NCBI GenBank assembly: GCA_019915015.1
Contig: JAHBBC010000023.1
Coordinates: 682,001-746,000 of the forward strand
Reading direction: 5' to 3'
Length of the DNA: 64,000 bases
From: Auriscalpium vulgare
Taxonomy: Eukaryota > Basidiomycota > Agaricomycetes > Russulales > Auriscalpiaceae
The notes under the pieces were generated by a model. That model saw only the letters and a list, made by a program, of their open reading frames with translations, had not been told where the DNA came from and searched no databases. The position numbers and the translations under genes were made by a program. Each line of letters begins with the position of its first letter. The first letter of the stretch is position 1. Positions 1 through 10,800 of the stretch are shown here, one piece after another.

Positions 1-165
1 AGGCGGTGTGGGGTAGATGAAGCGCTGCGGGGCACGTACGCCGAAGATGAACTGGGGAAAGAAAGTCAGTGTGAGCGCAGCAAGCAACGGCGGGGACGAC
101 GTACCCCTCCCATGGAGGCGATGACGGCGAGCATGATGGCGGTGTACCCTATGGGCACGCCTTGT
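1..165 (-). CDS. partial gene at left edge, membrane-like segment, not identified
   Basis: Two exon fragments can be read on the minus strand. Positions 105-165 encode a hydrophobic stretch containing GYTAIMLAVIASMGG. An intron at 52-104 with GTACGT donor and CCCCAG acceptor joins it in frame to FIFGVRAPQRFIYPTP at 1-51. An upstream acceptor (CCACAG) lies at 166-171. The hydrophobic run suggests a membrane segment. The rest of the gene lies left of the window, so no family can be named. The reading rests only on clean splice signals and an open frame. Confidence 0.35.
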
Positions 166-2102
166 CTGTGGACGGTGTGAGCGCAATGCAGGCAGGGGAT
201 ATGCTAGACACGAACACATGGAACAAAGCCATAGCGGTGAAGTGGTGTGCTCAGAAGGTGGTGGGGAAGGTGGTGGGGAAACTGAGTTCGACGGAGCGTC
301 TGGAGGGAGCTTATGTAGGCCGAGGGAGGAGGTGGGTGAGACCAGGCATGACATCACCCATGCACAAGGTCCGTTCCACCGACCGCCCGCCCGCGCCTAT
401 CCTGCGGGTCTCTTCTCCGGGTCCGCCAGTCCCCAGCCAGGAAATTTTCGTCGCGTCGGCCCGCCTCGTTGCGCAGCACGCCCTCTCCGCCGCGCTGCCC
501 AGGAGGCTGGGCGCGACGCATGTTGGTTGGGAGGGCGGAAGGCGGGAGGCGAGAGGGCGCTTGGCTTGGCAGCTCCTGAGCTCCACGGGGAGGAGACAAG
601 AGGCACGACGCGCGCCACAACGCCTACGAACGTTAGGCGCCCGGACCAGCGCTCCATCTCTCTCCCGCGCCCACTCCCATCCCCGCACCGTCCCCGACGC
701 AATTGCCTGTGCTGACTGACCCCGTACGACGCGTTCCCGCCGGATCTCACCCCGCCTGCTCTACATACCGTCTGCGGTCAGCACACGCTTCTCCCGGAAC
801 ATCGCGGTGCGCGTACCCGTTTGGCACGGTCGAACTTGAAGCTTGCGGAGACTCCGAGTCGCGTCGGGAATAGCGACTTCCCCGCGGAGCTCGCGCACCT
901 GCCCTCGCATCAAACTCCTTGTCTCCGTGCACGGAAGACACTCGTCCTGTTATCACCCTCCCATCGCGCTCACTCGGCCCCGGCCCGCCCCGTCGACGTC
1001 TCGCAGCTTACAAGTACTGTACAGTAATCCCGCCAGCCTGCTACCTACCACACGGCTCGCGCTGCGTGCTTCGGTCCGCACATCCCCACCGTGCCTGCTT
1101 CTTTCGAATGCGCACCGTCCTCTCGGTGCGTTGCGCGCAATGCTCATGACAGACTCGGCGTCCCCGCGCAAACGCCAATGACAAACGCGTTTCAACTTTT
1201 TCCCTTGGCCGGAGAGGTCTCACCGTACCTTGAGTTTATAGAACGGTTAACCTCCCCGCCCCCGCTGTCTCTCATCCCCGCATTGCCGGGGGGAAATTTT
1301 CGCGTCGACTGGGCTCCGAGTCGAGGCTCGCCGTCGAGCCTAGGTCCCGACGTTTCGATCAACATGAAACGAAACTGTCGGGTACAAGAGGGTACAAGGG
1401 CCCGGCGGAGAGGAGCAAGTCGCGTCGATTGCTTCCTCCCCTCATTTTAGGTTGCCGGTTCGCAACCAATACAGTATGATTTGCTTCCGTCTAGCGTCCA
1501 CTGCAGTCTGGATGGTGGAGTACGGGCGAGTGCTTGGCAAACCGATCACCCCGCTGCAAGGAAGACCCGCAGCCAGTCGCTGCTTTGTTCATGCCTTGCA
1601 TGCTTTCCGCGGTCCAAGGTCTCTTGCCAGTCTCACGCATAAAGTGGCTGCTTTGCGGTCAACCGCAAGCGGATAGTACTCAGCCAAGTACTTCCGCGCG
1701 GGCATGTGGCAACGGAGTAAATTCGGCTCGCGCGGACATCCGGCCTCCTTCATTGGCCCCATATATGTGCGCGCATTACGTTCTACGAACATGTTGGTTA
1801 GTAGAGCGCGATCTGATAGGGTCGGATCCGGAGCCGGGGATGGATTGTGATCATGAGCTACGTTCTCCCGCTCCATTCATGCTGGCCTCGGCTCAGACAC
1901 AGCACCCAGGCGGCGGGAGTAGTCGTATCGCAAGCTCACGTACGTCTCATTGGCTGGGGCGGCGTGCTCTGGGCTGAGTTGAAAAAAGGCATCGGTCGAG
2001 GCGCTCAATGCGTATAATAATACTTGACTTCTGGGTCTCGCCCGCGGTGGAGTCGCTGGTTTCCTCGGTGCCGACTCTGATCTGCTAGTATATAGTATGC
2101 CG
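166..2102. other. GC-rich stretch without a convincing gene
   Basis: Several frames are open by chance in this GC-rich DNA, including one of 185 codons at 162-719. None has recognisable motifs, a homologous copy elsewhere in the window, or splice-consistent continuation. The right part (about 2000-2100) is more AT-rich. It may contain further exons of the partial left-edge gene or its upstream region. Confidence 0.5.
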
Positions 2103-2144
2103 GACTAGTGACTATTGACTAGTGACTATTGACTAGTGACTGAC
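2103..2144. repeat. 14-bp tandem repeat, three copies
   Basis: The unit GACTAGTGACTATT occurs at 2103-2116 and 2117-2130 exactly, and at 2131-2144 with the last three bases changed. It lies between the unassigned left region and the F-box relic. Confidence 0.9.
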
Positions 2145-2503
2145 GACGTTAGCAACGTTGATGAAAATGTTCGCAGTCTTCTTATCTTCGTCTATGTCGC
2201 CCAAATTTCCGGTTTTCATGACGACTTTGCGAGCAGCTCGTTCTCAACTATGAGACGCTTGGCGAGCGCAGTACGCACTTTACCCGATGGGTTAGTCTCC
2301 GTGGCTGACCTTACCACAGAAGACAGTCGTTCTGTTCTGTACCGATGGGTCACAGTTGAAAGTTTATCATCATCGATATCGTCATCCAAAGGCACGCCGA
2401 ACTCGTAGCACGTGACTGGGTGACGGGAGGCGAAGTCGCCGAGTCGGCCACATTGCACAATGCACACTGCCTTTCAGCTTGACCTCCAGAACCCCTTCCC
2501 GCC

Positions 2504-2830
2504 ATGATCACTGCACTTCCATTAGATGTCGAGGTCGAAACCGTTGACTGGGTATATCGAGGTCTCCAGCGACTCCGACCGTGGACCAACATTTCCACAC
2601 GACACGGGGCACCAACTCGCATGCTATCCTGCCTCCCCCGACGACGTTATCACCTTCCTCGCCTTTTGTCTGAATGTCAGTGCGCTGAGAATCCGCGCCA
2701 GGGGGAGCTACAGGCTCGTACTCCGGGGCGATAGCGAGGCGGCTCCGCGCGCTCGACGTGCAACCTGCCTCCCTGCAGATAAAGGCGAGCTCAGGCCAGG
2801 AATCATCAAGCTGCTCTCCCTAACTGAATC
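2504..2830 (+). pseudogene. relic of an F-box protein gene
   Basis: The start (LPLDVEVETVDWVYRGLQRL) matches the N-terminal F-box region of the intact gene at 35224 (PLDVQTMFVEWVYRLSQHG). Further on, in another frame, DDVITFLAFCLNVSAL matches DAFTFLAYCPNVSAL of the decayed gene at 53310-54490. After another frame change, RLRALDVQPASLQIKA matches RLRMLDLRPVFLEIHA of the same gene. The F-box body and C-terminal repeats are missing, and at least two frame changes separate the pieces. This is a truncated, dead copy of the family; its limits are approximate. Confidence 0.65.
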
Positions 2831-3256
2831 TGCTTACGATCTGAGTGCAAGAAGGCTAGATGTTTGCCTTCAACCTGTGGACCGGTCGGACTTCGACCGT
2901 AATGTGGCGTTCTGGCGTCGTGCGACCCGTCGCCATGTCGAGGTCCTTCTCACAATGCTGGTTTCGCAGCTTTTGCTGGCACATCCGGCGCACCATCTGT
3001 CAGCCCCTGACAGGGCGTGCGACCCTGGGGGTTGTGGGCTTGATCGCCTGTCGATCTGCCAGTCTGTACGTTGCTACTGCCTCACTCGTTCATCGACCAC
3101 TCATCCTCGTCTTTTAGATAAGGCTCCCTGGTGTTCCTCTGGATGGGGTTTTGTCTTGTGCTGCTGGTCCTTCTTGTTTCTTCCATTTTCTTGCATTTGC
3201 GCCCACCCTTGTTTAGAGTGCGGGCACACCAACTATAACTCTCTTTTCGTCGAGAC

Positions 3257-3338
3257 GTCCATCACTACAGCGCCCATCTGTCCGCATGTCTCACGACAGA
3301 ACATGGAGCATAGATCTGTGCGGTCAACCATATAAGAA
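3257..3338 (+). promoter_or_regulatory. promoter block of secreted protein gene 1, with TATA box
   Basis: A 26-bp block at 3257-3282 (GTCCATCACTACAGCG, then CCCATCTGTC) recurs with two small changes at 6743-6770 upstream of the tandem paralog. A TATA-like TATAAGAA starts at 3331, 55 bp before the ATG. The shared block shows that the duplication included the promoter. Confidence 0.6.
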
Positions 3339-3385
3339 GACAGCATCTTCTGCCCCAAAGTAATCTTCCTCTCAAATTCTCCGAC

Positions 3386-4207
3386 ATGGTGCTCTCCATT
3401 GTCCTGCTCTCATTCTCTGTCTTTCCTATCATGACGCTGGCGTCTCCAAGAACCCTTCCCCTTCCCGCTCTGCTGCCCCCGCTCCTTGCGCGCTCACTGG
3501 AGGGGCGCCAGTTCGACCCGAGCACTATCCCCACGCAGTGCCAATCATCTTGCGACACCGTTGTCAACACCATCAGCGTATGTACTCCTACGCCCTACGA
3601 GCGCCGCAGCCAGATGTTAACGCACCGGACACAGGCATGTACCACTGCGACGTGCACCTGCAGTGCTTCGAACGCTGCCGGCCTGACGAGCTGCGTCGGC
3701 TGCCTCGTCGGACTCGACCCTGCTCAAGGCCAGGACGGCCAGAACCTCCTCGACGGTGCGTTTGCCCGCCCCACGCGTCTCCCGATGTTCCGTACTCATC
3801 CTCATCGCGCGCAGACTTCACACAGGAATGCGCCCAAGCCGGGCTCCCCGTCAGCGGGCAGACGGTGCGTGAGATCTGACATCCCCACAACACACCGACA
3901 CGACGCCTGCTCACAAAACGTCGCCTCGTAGGCCGCAGGCACCGGCACCCCCGCAGTCGAGACCGCCACCCCGCTCTCCGTCGCCTTCCCCCCGGCGCCA
4001 GCGAGTTCCACCCCCGCCGGGCCGACAGGGATTCCCGCAGGCGCTCCTGCCAAGTCGTCTGGCGTCACGGTGAGTGTGCCTGCGAGCACAGGCGGCTCCG
4101 GGCTCGGGGCTGGCTTCACGGGCAGTGCGCCAGCGCGTGGCGCGGGTGTGTTGGCCGTTGGCGCGTTGGGCGTGACGATTGGCCTGGTAGGGGTGCTCGT
4201 GCTGTAG
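3386..4207 (+). CDS. small secreted cysteine-rich protein with GPI-type C-terminus (paralog 1)
   Basis: Four exons (3386-3577, 3635-3755, 3815-3864, 3932-4207) give 212 aa with frame conserved at every junction. An N-terminal hydrophobic signal peptide (VLSIVLLSFSVFPIMTLAS) is followed by a cysteine-rich region (QCQSSCDTVV, ACTTATCTCS, LTSCVGC, ECAQAG). Next come a Thr/Pro/Ala/Ser-rich stalk and a terminal hydrophobic tail (GVLAVGALGVTIGLVGVLVL) after small residues, typical of a GPI-anchored wall or surface protein. This cysteine arrangement is common in basidiomycete secreted proteins of unknown role; it is not the CFEM pattern seen at 57634. A tandem paralog at 6894 is broken by a transposon. 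Function unknown; probable location is the cell surface. Confidence 0.8.
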
Positions 4208-4599
4208 ACAACGACGAGAGGTCGACGGATTTATCTTCGTTCTATGGCGTTTCGGCTAGGCAAATTTATCGGGTTCTGCACTTTGATACTCTATGCGGCA
4301 TCGACAGTGGCTCCTTCGACACAGCGGCATCTGCGCTCAAACAACATACGCTCTCTGTGTGTCATCAATGCCTACCTACCGTGCTAACCCTCTAAACGCT
4401 TTAAGACTCCCACTCGATCATTCCGAGTGCAGGGATATTCTGGAGTCGGCAGTCGGCGGACGAATTGCTTGACACCGGGCTGCATCTGAAGCACAAGGCG
4501 AGGACTGCAGTCTCCTAGCGGCCTCCTTTCTCGCAGTGCGATTTCATCCCGCCGCCCTGCATTGCTGCGGACAGAAATTCTTCTCGAGCAAATTGGGCC
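4208..4599. other. 3' flank of secreted protein gene 1
   Basis: No coding signal was seen. This stretch holds the presumed 3' untranslated region of the gene ending at 4207 and DNA up to the inverted-repeat arm. Confidence 0.5.
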
Positions 4600-6345
4600 C
4601 GATAGGTGGAGGGTCTCCTACTGGCAGCAGCGGGTGGGCACGTACTCACGTTCAAGACAGATGAGAGGAGCAGAACAAACGCTGCCAGGGCGCATGCGCG
4701 GGCTCGGAACAGTTTTCAGTGACCACATCCCTTTTCACAGAGTTCCGATTCGGAAGGATGCCATCTTTCAGAATGTTTGCTGCAGAAATGCAACACCAAA
4801 CTGGTAAGTACACTCGGCAGAGGTCGCACGGAAGCTCCAGTCATCCGAATGAACCACATAAGTTGCTCACATACATCTGTAAGTACTCATGAATGGTTGT
4901 TTGACGTACTGTGCCGTGACAACGCCTCCCTCCTCCTGGCGACAACCGCCTGCAGAGACGCCAACGCTGGCACATCGGCGTCCTCTCCAGGAGCATTTGC
5001 AGGCCAAAAACCCTCTATGGTCCAACTTGAACAGTACCGTGTGCTACCCACCCGGGGCCGCCGCCGCAACTCCTCGGGAACTTTCCCGGGGACCAAAACT
5101 CCGGGTCCATAGGAGTTGATAAAGGAAGGTCCACAACAAGATCGGTGAACACCTCAAGCTCCCTCTCATAGCGCCGCCATATGTCCGCCCACAATCTTTC
5201 CGACCCGGTCTCAATCGCAGTGGTTGAGCTGGAGGCGGTGAAGCGTCTTGCCGTGCCGCGCGATGAAGTCCTCCGACCAGACATGCTTGTGATCCCACAA
5301 GGGGAGGAATTGGCCCCCGTCGAACAGCACCTTCGAGAGCGAAAGCTCCTCCAAGTGCGGGTACACGAGCGTGCTGAAGTCCAGCGAGAACTCCGATTTG
5401 CCGAGCCACTTGTCCGACCCGACGTGCCGACTGCGCAACGCCTGTGCGGGCTGCAGGAGGCGCCGATGCGCCTGTCCCCAAAATGCCTCCAACGGCTGCC
5501 AGAATACACAGTCCTCGGGAAAGTCGTCTCCGAGTGCGCTGATGTGAAAGTGGTGCAGCCCGCCGAAAATCGTGGCGAGTGGAGCGGCGTCGTACAGTGG
5601 TTTGATAAAGGGCAGGATGTTCTGGAGCGTCAGGGAGCGGAGAGCAGGGAGGGGATGGGGATTGTGAGTAATCGCGCCGAGCATCGCCCAATGCAGCTGC
5701 AGCTCATTGCTGGGACTATCGTGGACCTGCGAGCCCCACGGGCGCGTCGTCGTCCAAGCCCACCTCTTTCATTATTGGGCTGAATTTGAAGACAAGTGTG
5801 CGCAGAGATGGGGACTGGTGGAGGAGCGCGTATGCGGCAGCCATGGTCGATCGCAGAGCGGCATTGCTTTCACCATGAACGCGGTCATTACTTTCTGGGC
5901 CGGGAATATCTGGGAGGCACAGTTCAACATCAACAACTCAGACTGCCAACCGCAGCACGACGCACCGGCGGTACCGTCAACCTGTAGCGGTCTTGGTAAT
6001 TCGTTTCCTCATCGAACTCTATCTCCTCGACATGGGCTGCGAGCGCGGGGGTATTCAGAATGTTCTGTAAATTGTTTGCGCTCTTGACCGAGGGCGTGAT
6101 GGTCAGCTTGCGCAACGCATCCGGAGACTGGATAGTCGTGTTTACGGTATGCAGACAACGAAGATGGTGGCCAGCAAACCTACGACTCGGCACGACGTTG
6201 ATGAGTGATTTTAGAGGAAGGCGACGAAAAGGCATCTCAGGCTGCTGAAGTCTGATCGTGGCATTTTAAACCGAAAGCGTGCCACCGCCACTTTGACTGC
6301 TACTGACCGAAGTGACCGAGCCTTTAATTGGGCGACGGTGCTTGC
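4600..6345. repeat. left arm of a large inverted repeat (about 1.7 kb)
   Basis: Read on the minus strand, this segment matches 26755-28450 on the plus strand. The match covers the leucine-rich gene copy plus about 100 bp upstream (CACGCTTTCGGTTTAAAAT is shared) and about 300 bp downstream, up to the segment that precedes a SET gene in the right arm. The arms lie about 20 kb apart in opposite orientation. Ends were set by eye and are approximate. The left arm sits between the two tandem secreted-protein genes. Confidence 0.75.
4887..6235 (-). pseudogene. decayed leucine-rich hypothetical protein, inverted copy of the gene at 26860
   Basis: Reading from 6235 (MPFRRLPLKS, then FAGHHLRCLHTVN) and on through SALGDDFPEDCVFWQPLEAF and DFIARHGKTLHRLQLNHC, the protein closely follows the right-arm copy. 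The frame is broken several times. A one-base difference near 5950 shifts the frame after RRAAV, the frame before MLGAIT runs into a stop, and there is another shift after LQLNHC near 5211. The C-terminus (ADVPALASLQAVVARRREAL) is still recognisable. The family looks like the repeat part of F-box/LRR-type proteins, but no F-box is visible. It cannot make the full protein. Confidence 0.75.
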
Positions 6346-6742
6346 CCGGGCCCGACTATTCTACTGACAGTACCTGCTTGCCTCGTCACTGGCTCAGTTG
6401 AAGCCTGGTCACCAGTCTAGGAACATACACCGTCCGGCTAGCTGTCGGTTCAGTCGCCGTTTTATCATGGCACGAAGCCCAGAGTCGCCTTCAAGTTTGT
6501 CTGCAGACTTTTTACTCTAGGGCCAGCTCTGTGTTCTCATAGTCTCAGCGGCTGGCCTTGACACTTCTCACACTACTTTCATCCGAATCAGTGTTCCTAC
6601 TATGATTTTGTTTTATCTCTCTTTCGCATCTGATGTCATTTCATCTCTGGCTCTGGTTGGCAGCGAACTGCCTGCTTGGCCGGTTCTTGCAATATCTCGC
6701 TTGATGATTTTTGATTACTTCGCTGCCGCCCTACGTCAATGT
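6346..6742. other. upstream region of secreted protein paralog 2
   Basis: AT-richer non-coding DNA with weak resemblance to the region upstream of paralog 1. No gene seen. Confidence 0.45.
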
Positions 6743-6830
6743 GTCCATCATTACAGCGCGCCCATCTGTCGTTCATGTGTCCGCATTTCCGACTCTCGCT
6801 TGGAGAATGGACCAGTCCGGCCATATATAA
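6743..6830 (+). promoter_or_regulatory. promoter block of secreted protein gene 2, with TATA box
   Basis: The block GTCCATCATTACAGCG at 6743 matches the promoter of paralog 1. The TATA box ATATATAA lies at 6823-6830, about 65 bp before the ATG. The promoter appears intact although the gene it drives is interrupted. Confidence 0.6.
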
Positions 6831-7432
6831 GAACATGATAGCTAAGCTAGCTCTTTGCGCCCAAAACTAACTTTACTCTTCAAGTTCCCCGTCATGACGT
6901 CCCTCATTAATGTCCTGCTTTTATTCGCTCTCTTGCCCGTCCTGACGCTGGCGTCTCCGAGCTTCTTTTCCCATCGTGCTCTGCTGCCATCACCACTCTC
7001 TGCGCGCGCACTGGAGGTGCGCCTGATCGACCCGAGCACTGTGCCCACGCAGTGCCAGTCAGCGTGCGGTTCTGCTCTCGACACGCTCAACGTTGGTGCT
7101 TCCTCCCAGACGAGCGCCAGATGTTGACGTGGACACGCTTGATACAGGCTTGTACCACCCAGGCGTGCGCCTGCGGTGCTGCGAACTCGACCGGTCTGAC
7201 GAGCTGCGTCGGGTGCCTCGACGGACTGGGTGCTGCTCAAGGCCAGGAGGGACAGGACGTGCTCGACGGTGCGCAAGCATGACTCCATCAGTGTTTCGCG
7301 ATGTCCGCTCATTCTCAGCAATCGGGCACAGACTTCACACAGGCGTGTGCGCAGGCGGGGCTCCCCGTCGAGCAGGTTTTACTGGGGCACACCTCTGGTC
7401 ACGGGACCCACGTGACTCACACCTCACACGCC

Positions 7433-7440
7433 GGCATGGC
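7433..7440. repeat. left target-site duplication of the hAT element
   Basis: GGCATGGC directly abuts the left terminal inverted repeat. The identical octamer follows the right end at 12771-12778. Eight bp is the typical hAT duplication length. Confidence 0.92.
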
Positions 7441-7460
7441 TAGTGTTGCGGGAAAAACCT
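7441..7460 (+). repeat. left terminal inverted repeat of the hAT element
   Basis: The first 20 bp match the reverse complement of 12751-12770 with one mismatch at position 4. Confidence 0.9.
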
Positions 7461-7819
7461 CTGGCCAGTATCCCCCCGGTAAGGTACCGGTGGCGCTCCT
7501 AGCCGGGGAGGTATCAAACCGGTACCGTACCAGGGAAATAGTCACGTGATGTTTAGTTCCCACGCAGTAGCAGCTCGATTTTCGCGTACACACGAGGATT
7601 TGGAATGGTTTCAATGCATCAGATGAAGATTTAGCAGTGTATGTATCCATAGCCAAATTGCCAGAGCTTAGCCGTAGGTGCCCCGACCTGTACGAATTCG
7701 CTGCTGCCTGCTACACAAGTGTCATGATTTGTCAGCAGACGCGGCTTTTGCAAGGCTGCCGCAGCACTCGAGCGTACATTGTAACAACGCGTACAATACA
7801 TACTGAAACCTCGGGAGGC

Positions 7820-10800
7820 TTATTGAAACAAGGCATCTGTGCTGAAATCATTGTCCTCTTCATCAGAATCTGGTATGCTCTCGTCCCTAGCCTGACCTGC
7901 ACTGACTCCGACAGCAGGGTTCCGACGTGCAGGAAGCTGAGCTTCCTCCGCGAGGACATCAGATAAAATTGCAGACCTCAGGTTGATGTGAGGCATCTTG
8001 ATGAAAGCATTGGCAGGTTCGTACGGTTCTGCCAGGTCTTCACCTTGAACGTCATTGTCGTCATTGTCGTCTTCTTCGTCCGACATCGGTGCGGGTGCGT
8101 TTTCTGAAGAGGGGAATACCTTCTTTTCGATGTTGTAGAACTTGACCGAAGGGAATTGATTAGTGTGCGCGCGCACCTGCTCGAATGGTTGGAACACTGT
8201 GTACTTCAATAAAGAACGGAGGTTGCTTACCTTGCTCTTAGACATGTGGTACTGTCGGACTTGAGTCATTGCAGACATGTTATGCACGGATAGCCGATTC
8301 CTATGCTTTGGAGTAAGCCATGTGAATGTAGAGCCAGTCCGTTCATCGGGCATGGAGTTGACTCGGACGGAATACAGTTTGATAGCGAGATGCTATTCAT
8401 GACAGCATCAGTCGGCAGCGCTCGGTGAATCATACGGACACGAACACGTACCGGAAGGATGTGCACATTATCAGAGCCAACACGGCCCTTCCACCACTTA
8501 AGGACCGCCTGCGGAACCGTATCGTCGAGCGGATGATCGAATGGGAACTGGTGTCGAGCATAGGCTAGAGTTTCCCTGTGAAGTTGGGCTGTAAATGATT
8601 TCCCTTTTTTTGCCCACTTCAAGAATGCCTTCTTATGGCCATGAACGATCTCTTTCTCTCCGATGTTGGCTAAGAAGCGGACAACGGACTCGAAAATTGA
8701 TGGATGCCGAACACCAATGAGTGTCACCTTCTCGCCTTCCGGTAGCCACAGGTCCGACGTGATAAGATCTGATTGATGCACACATAAGACAGCGACGAGA
8801 TGCAAGCAAAAGAATGGCTCTAACCAGGGTTCAGATATGCTGCAGCAAGGTATGCATTATTAGCTATGTTGCCATCCAGAAAGAGTTGGCGATGTCGCGC
8901 ATTGAGGATGCCGCGGATGGCGTTCGCGACCTCAGCGTCAAAATACAGCCTAGGATTTTGAAAGGCGTCCTCTGTTGCACGAATAACAGCATGCCAGAAT
9001 ATATAGACGTCGGCAGCAGTCGCCTCCAGAGCCTCCAGGCAGGCTAATGCCTTTGTTGCAGGCAAAGTGGCCGCGATGAACTGGGAGAGACCAGACTCGA
9101 ACTTGAATGTCTGGTGATCATCCGGTGCAGGCTGAAAATACTCAGCAATTTCCTGCGAATGTTGTCAGCAAGTCATTTCGTCTAGTCGATCCATCAATTG
9201 TACCTCATAAAGTCCGTTAGGCGATTCACGGATGACTTTCTTGATCGCAGCTGAGGACCGATGGACAGAGCGAGCAGAGAGCGGGATTGTTGCGAATCTC
9301 GTCTTTCCGATAGCCTCCAGGCCGCGTCCTGTCTTTAGTTTTTCACGAGCTTTCTTGAGGGCTGCATGTCCAGCGTGCGAGGTATGAAATAATGTTATTG
9401 TCTGCCGCACCACACGGATGATCTGGTTGCGGATTAGATCTGATTAATGCTGGTAGTGTGGACGTTTGCGCACCGGTTTGAAAACATCAATGAGATTAAT
9501 CTCAAGGATTGTGCGATTCAAGTGATGGCAAACATCCGCAAGATTGAGCGCAGTGGGCATGAGGGCCAGAATTGCAATGGAACGCGAGGCTCGCGTGTTA
9601 CCCGTGCTATCACATGTCAGGCCGGAAAACCTGGACGGACCGATGGCATTGACAATCTGCGCGAAGTTGTTAGAAATTGCTGAAGTAGTTAAGTTCCAAT
9701 GCCCACGCACCGGACTTGCGACATTCTCAACAATCCAAGGTGCAGTGTGCGACTCGGAAGTTGCCTCCCGTGTGTCCATCAAGTATACTTCACGGTCTGA
9801 GGTCGAGACGTGTACAGTCCAGTAGGACTCACGACCTGTCGAAGTTCCGCCGTCATAGGAGAGAGTGAGGTCTTCCTGACCTTGCAGATACTTGAGTTGC
9901 TCCCGGCGGACCCACGATGCTTCGTTTACGATGCCTTCATATTCGAGCTTGTCTCTGGTTGAAGGTGCATATGATGGTAAGGCAATCTCAAGCATCTCCT
10001 TCCACTCCGGGCGCGAGACGATATATGTTGGCAAACCCGCGACGCATATGAGTTTAAGAATGGCAAGGTCGAGCTTTCTGTGACGCTCGAGCTTCCCAAG
10101 CGCCTTTGCTTGCCGAAAGAACGCATGTGTCGCGGCGCCTGCATCTTGCTTCTCCCCATCTTGTCCAATTCCATCTTGAGCTCCTAGTTCCTTCGCAACC
10201 ATCATGGATCCTTTCGAATTGGTGAGCTCCTGGACCTGCGCAGACAGTGCCTTTCCAGCTGAATGTATGTGCACTTTCTCCCGCAGCTCTGAGGACAGCT
10301 TGGGGCAGTCCTTTGCATGACGAACGACTCGGATCAACGCTCGATGTCGGAAAGTATGATGGCAAGGGTTATCAGGACCTCCGACACAGCGCCAGAGCAG
10401 CGTAGTTGGATTGTCGCGGCGATAGCAAGCCTCGGTGAGAGCGTCCATCAGAGGATCCGGCGGCCGTCCTCCCCGGCGCGCATCCTTCTTCGGCTGCACC
10501 CATTTGACAAGGTCACCAGGGTTAAGCTCAATCTCCATGTCGCTCCCATCTTCTTCCCCCATCTCGTTCACATACGGAGCTGCGCCGTCCGCAACTCCTT
10601 CGGCATCTGATTTCTGTTCATCGAGCTGCTGGTCTTGCAGTACCGGTGAACTACTAGGCTGCTTGTGCGTAGCGACTGTGTTTCCGCCCGAACGCTTTGC
10701 AACCTGTAAGCAAAGCTTCTGTTACTTACTGCTGTCGCGCGCTGACAACCTCTTTGGGCACTTACAGTTGACGTTCCAGCAATATGCAGATTCAACGGCG

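Noticed and set aside
162..719. Open frame of 185 codons near the left edge
   Set aside because: Arg/Pro/Ser-rich translation without motifs; overlapping frames on both strands are equally open, as expected by chance in GC-rich DNA.
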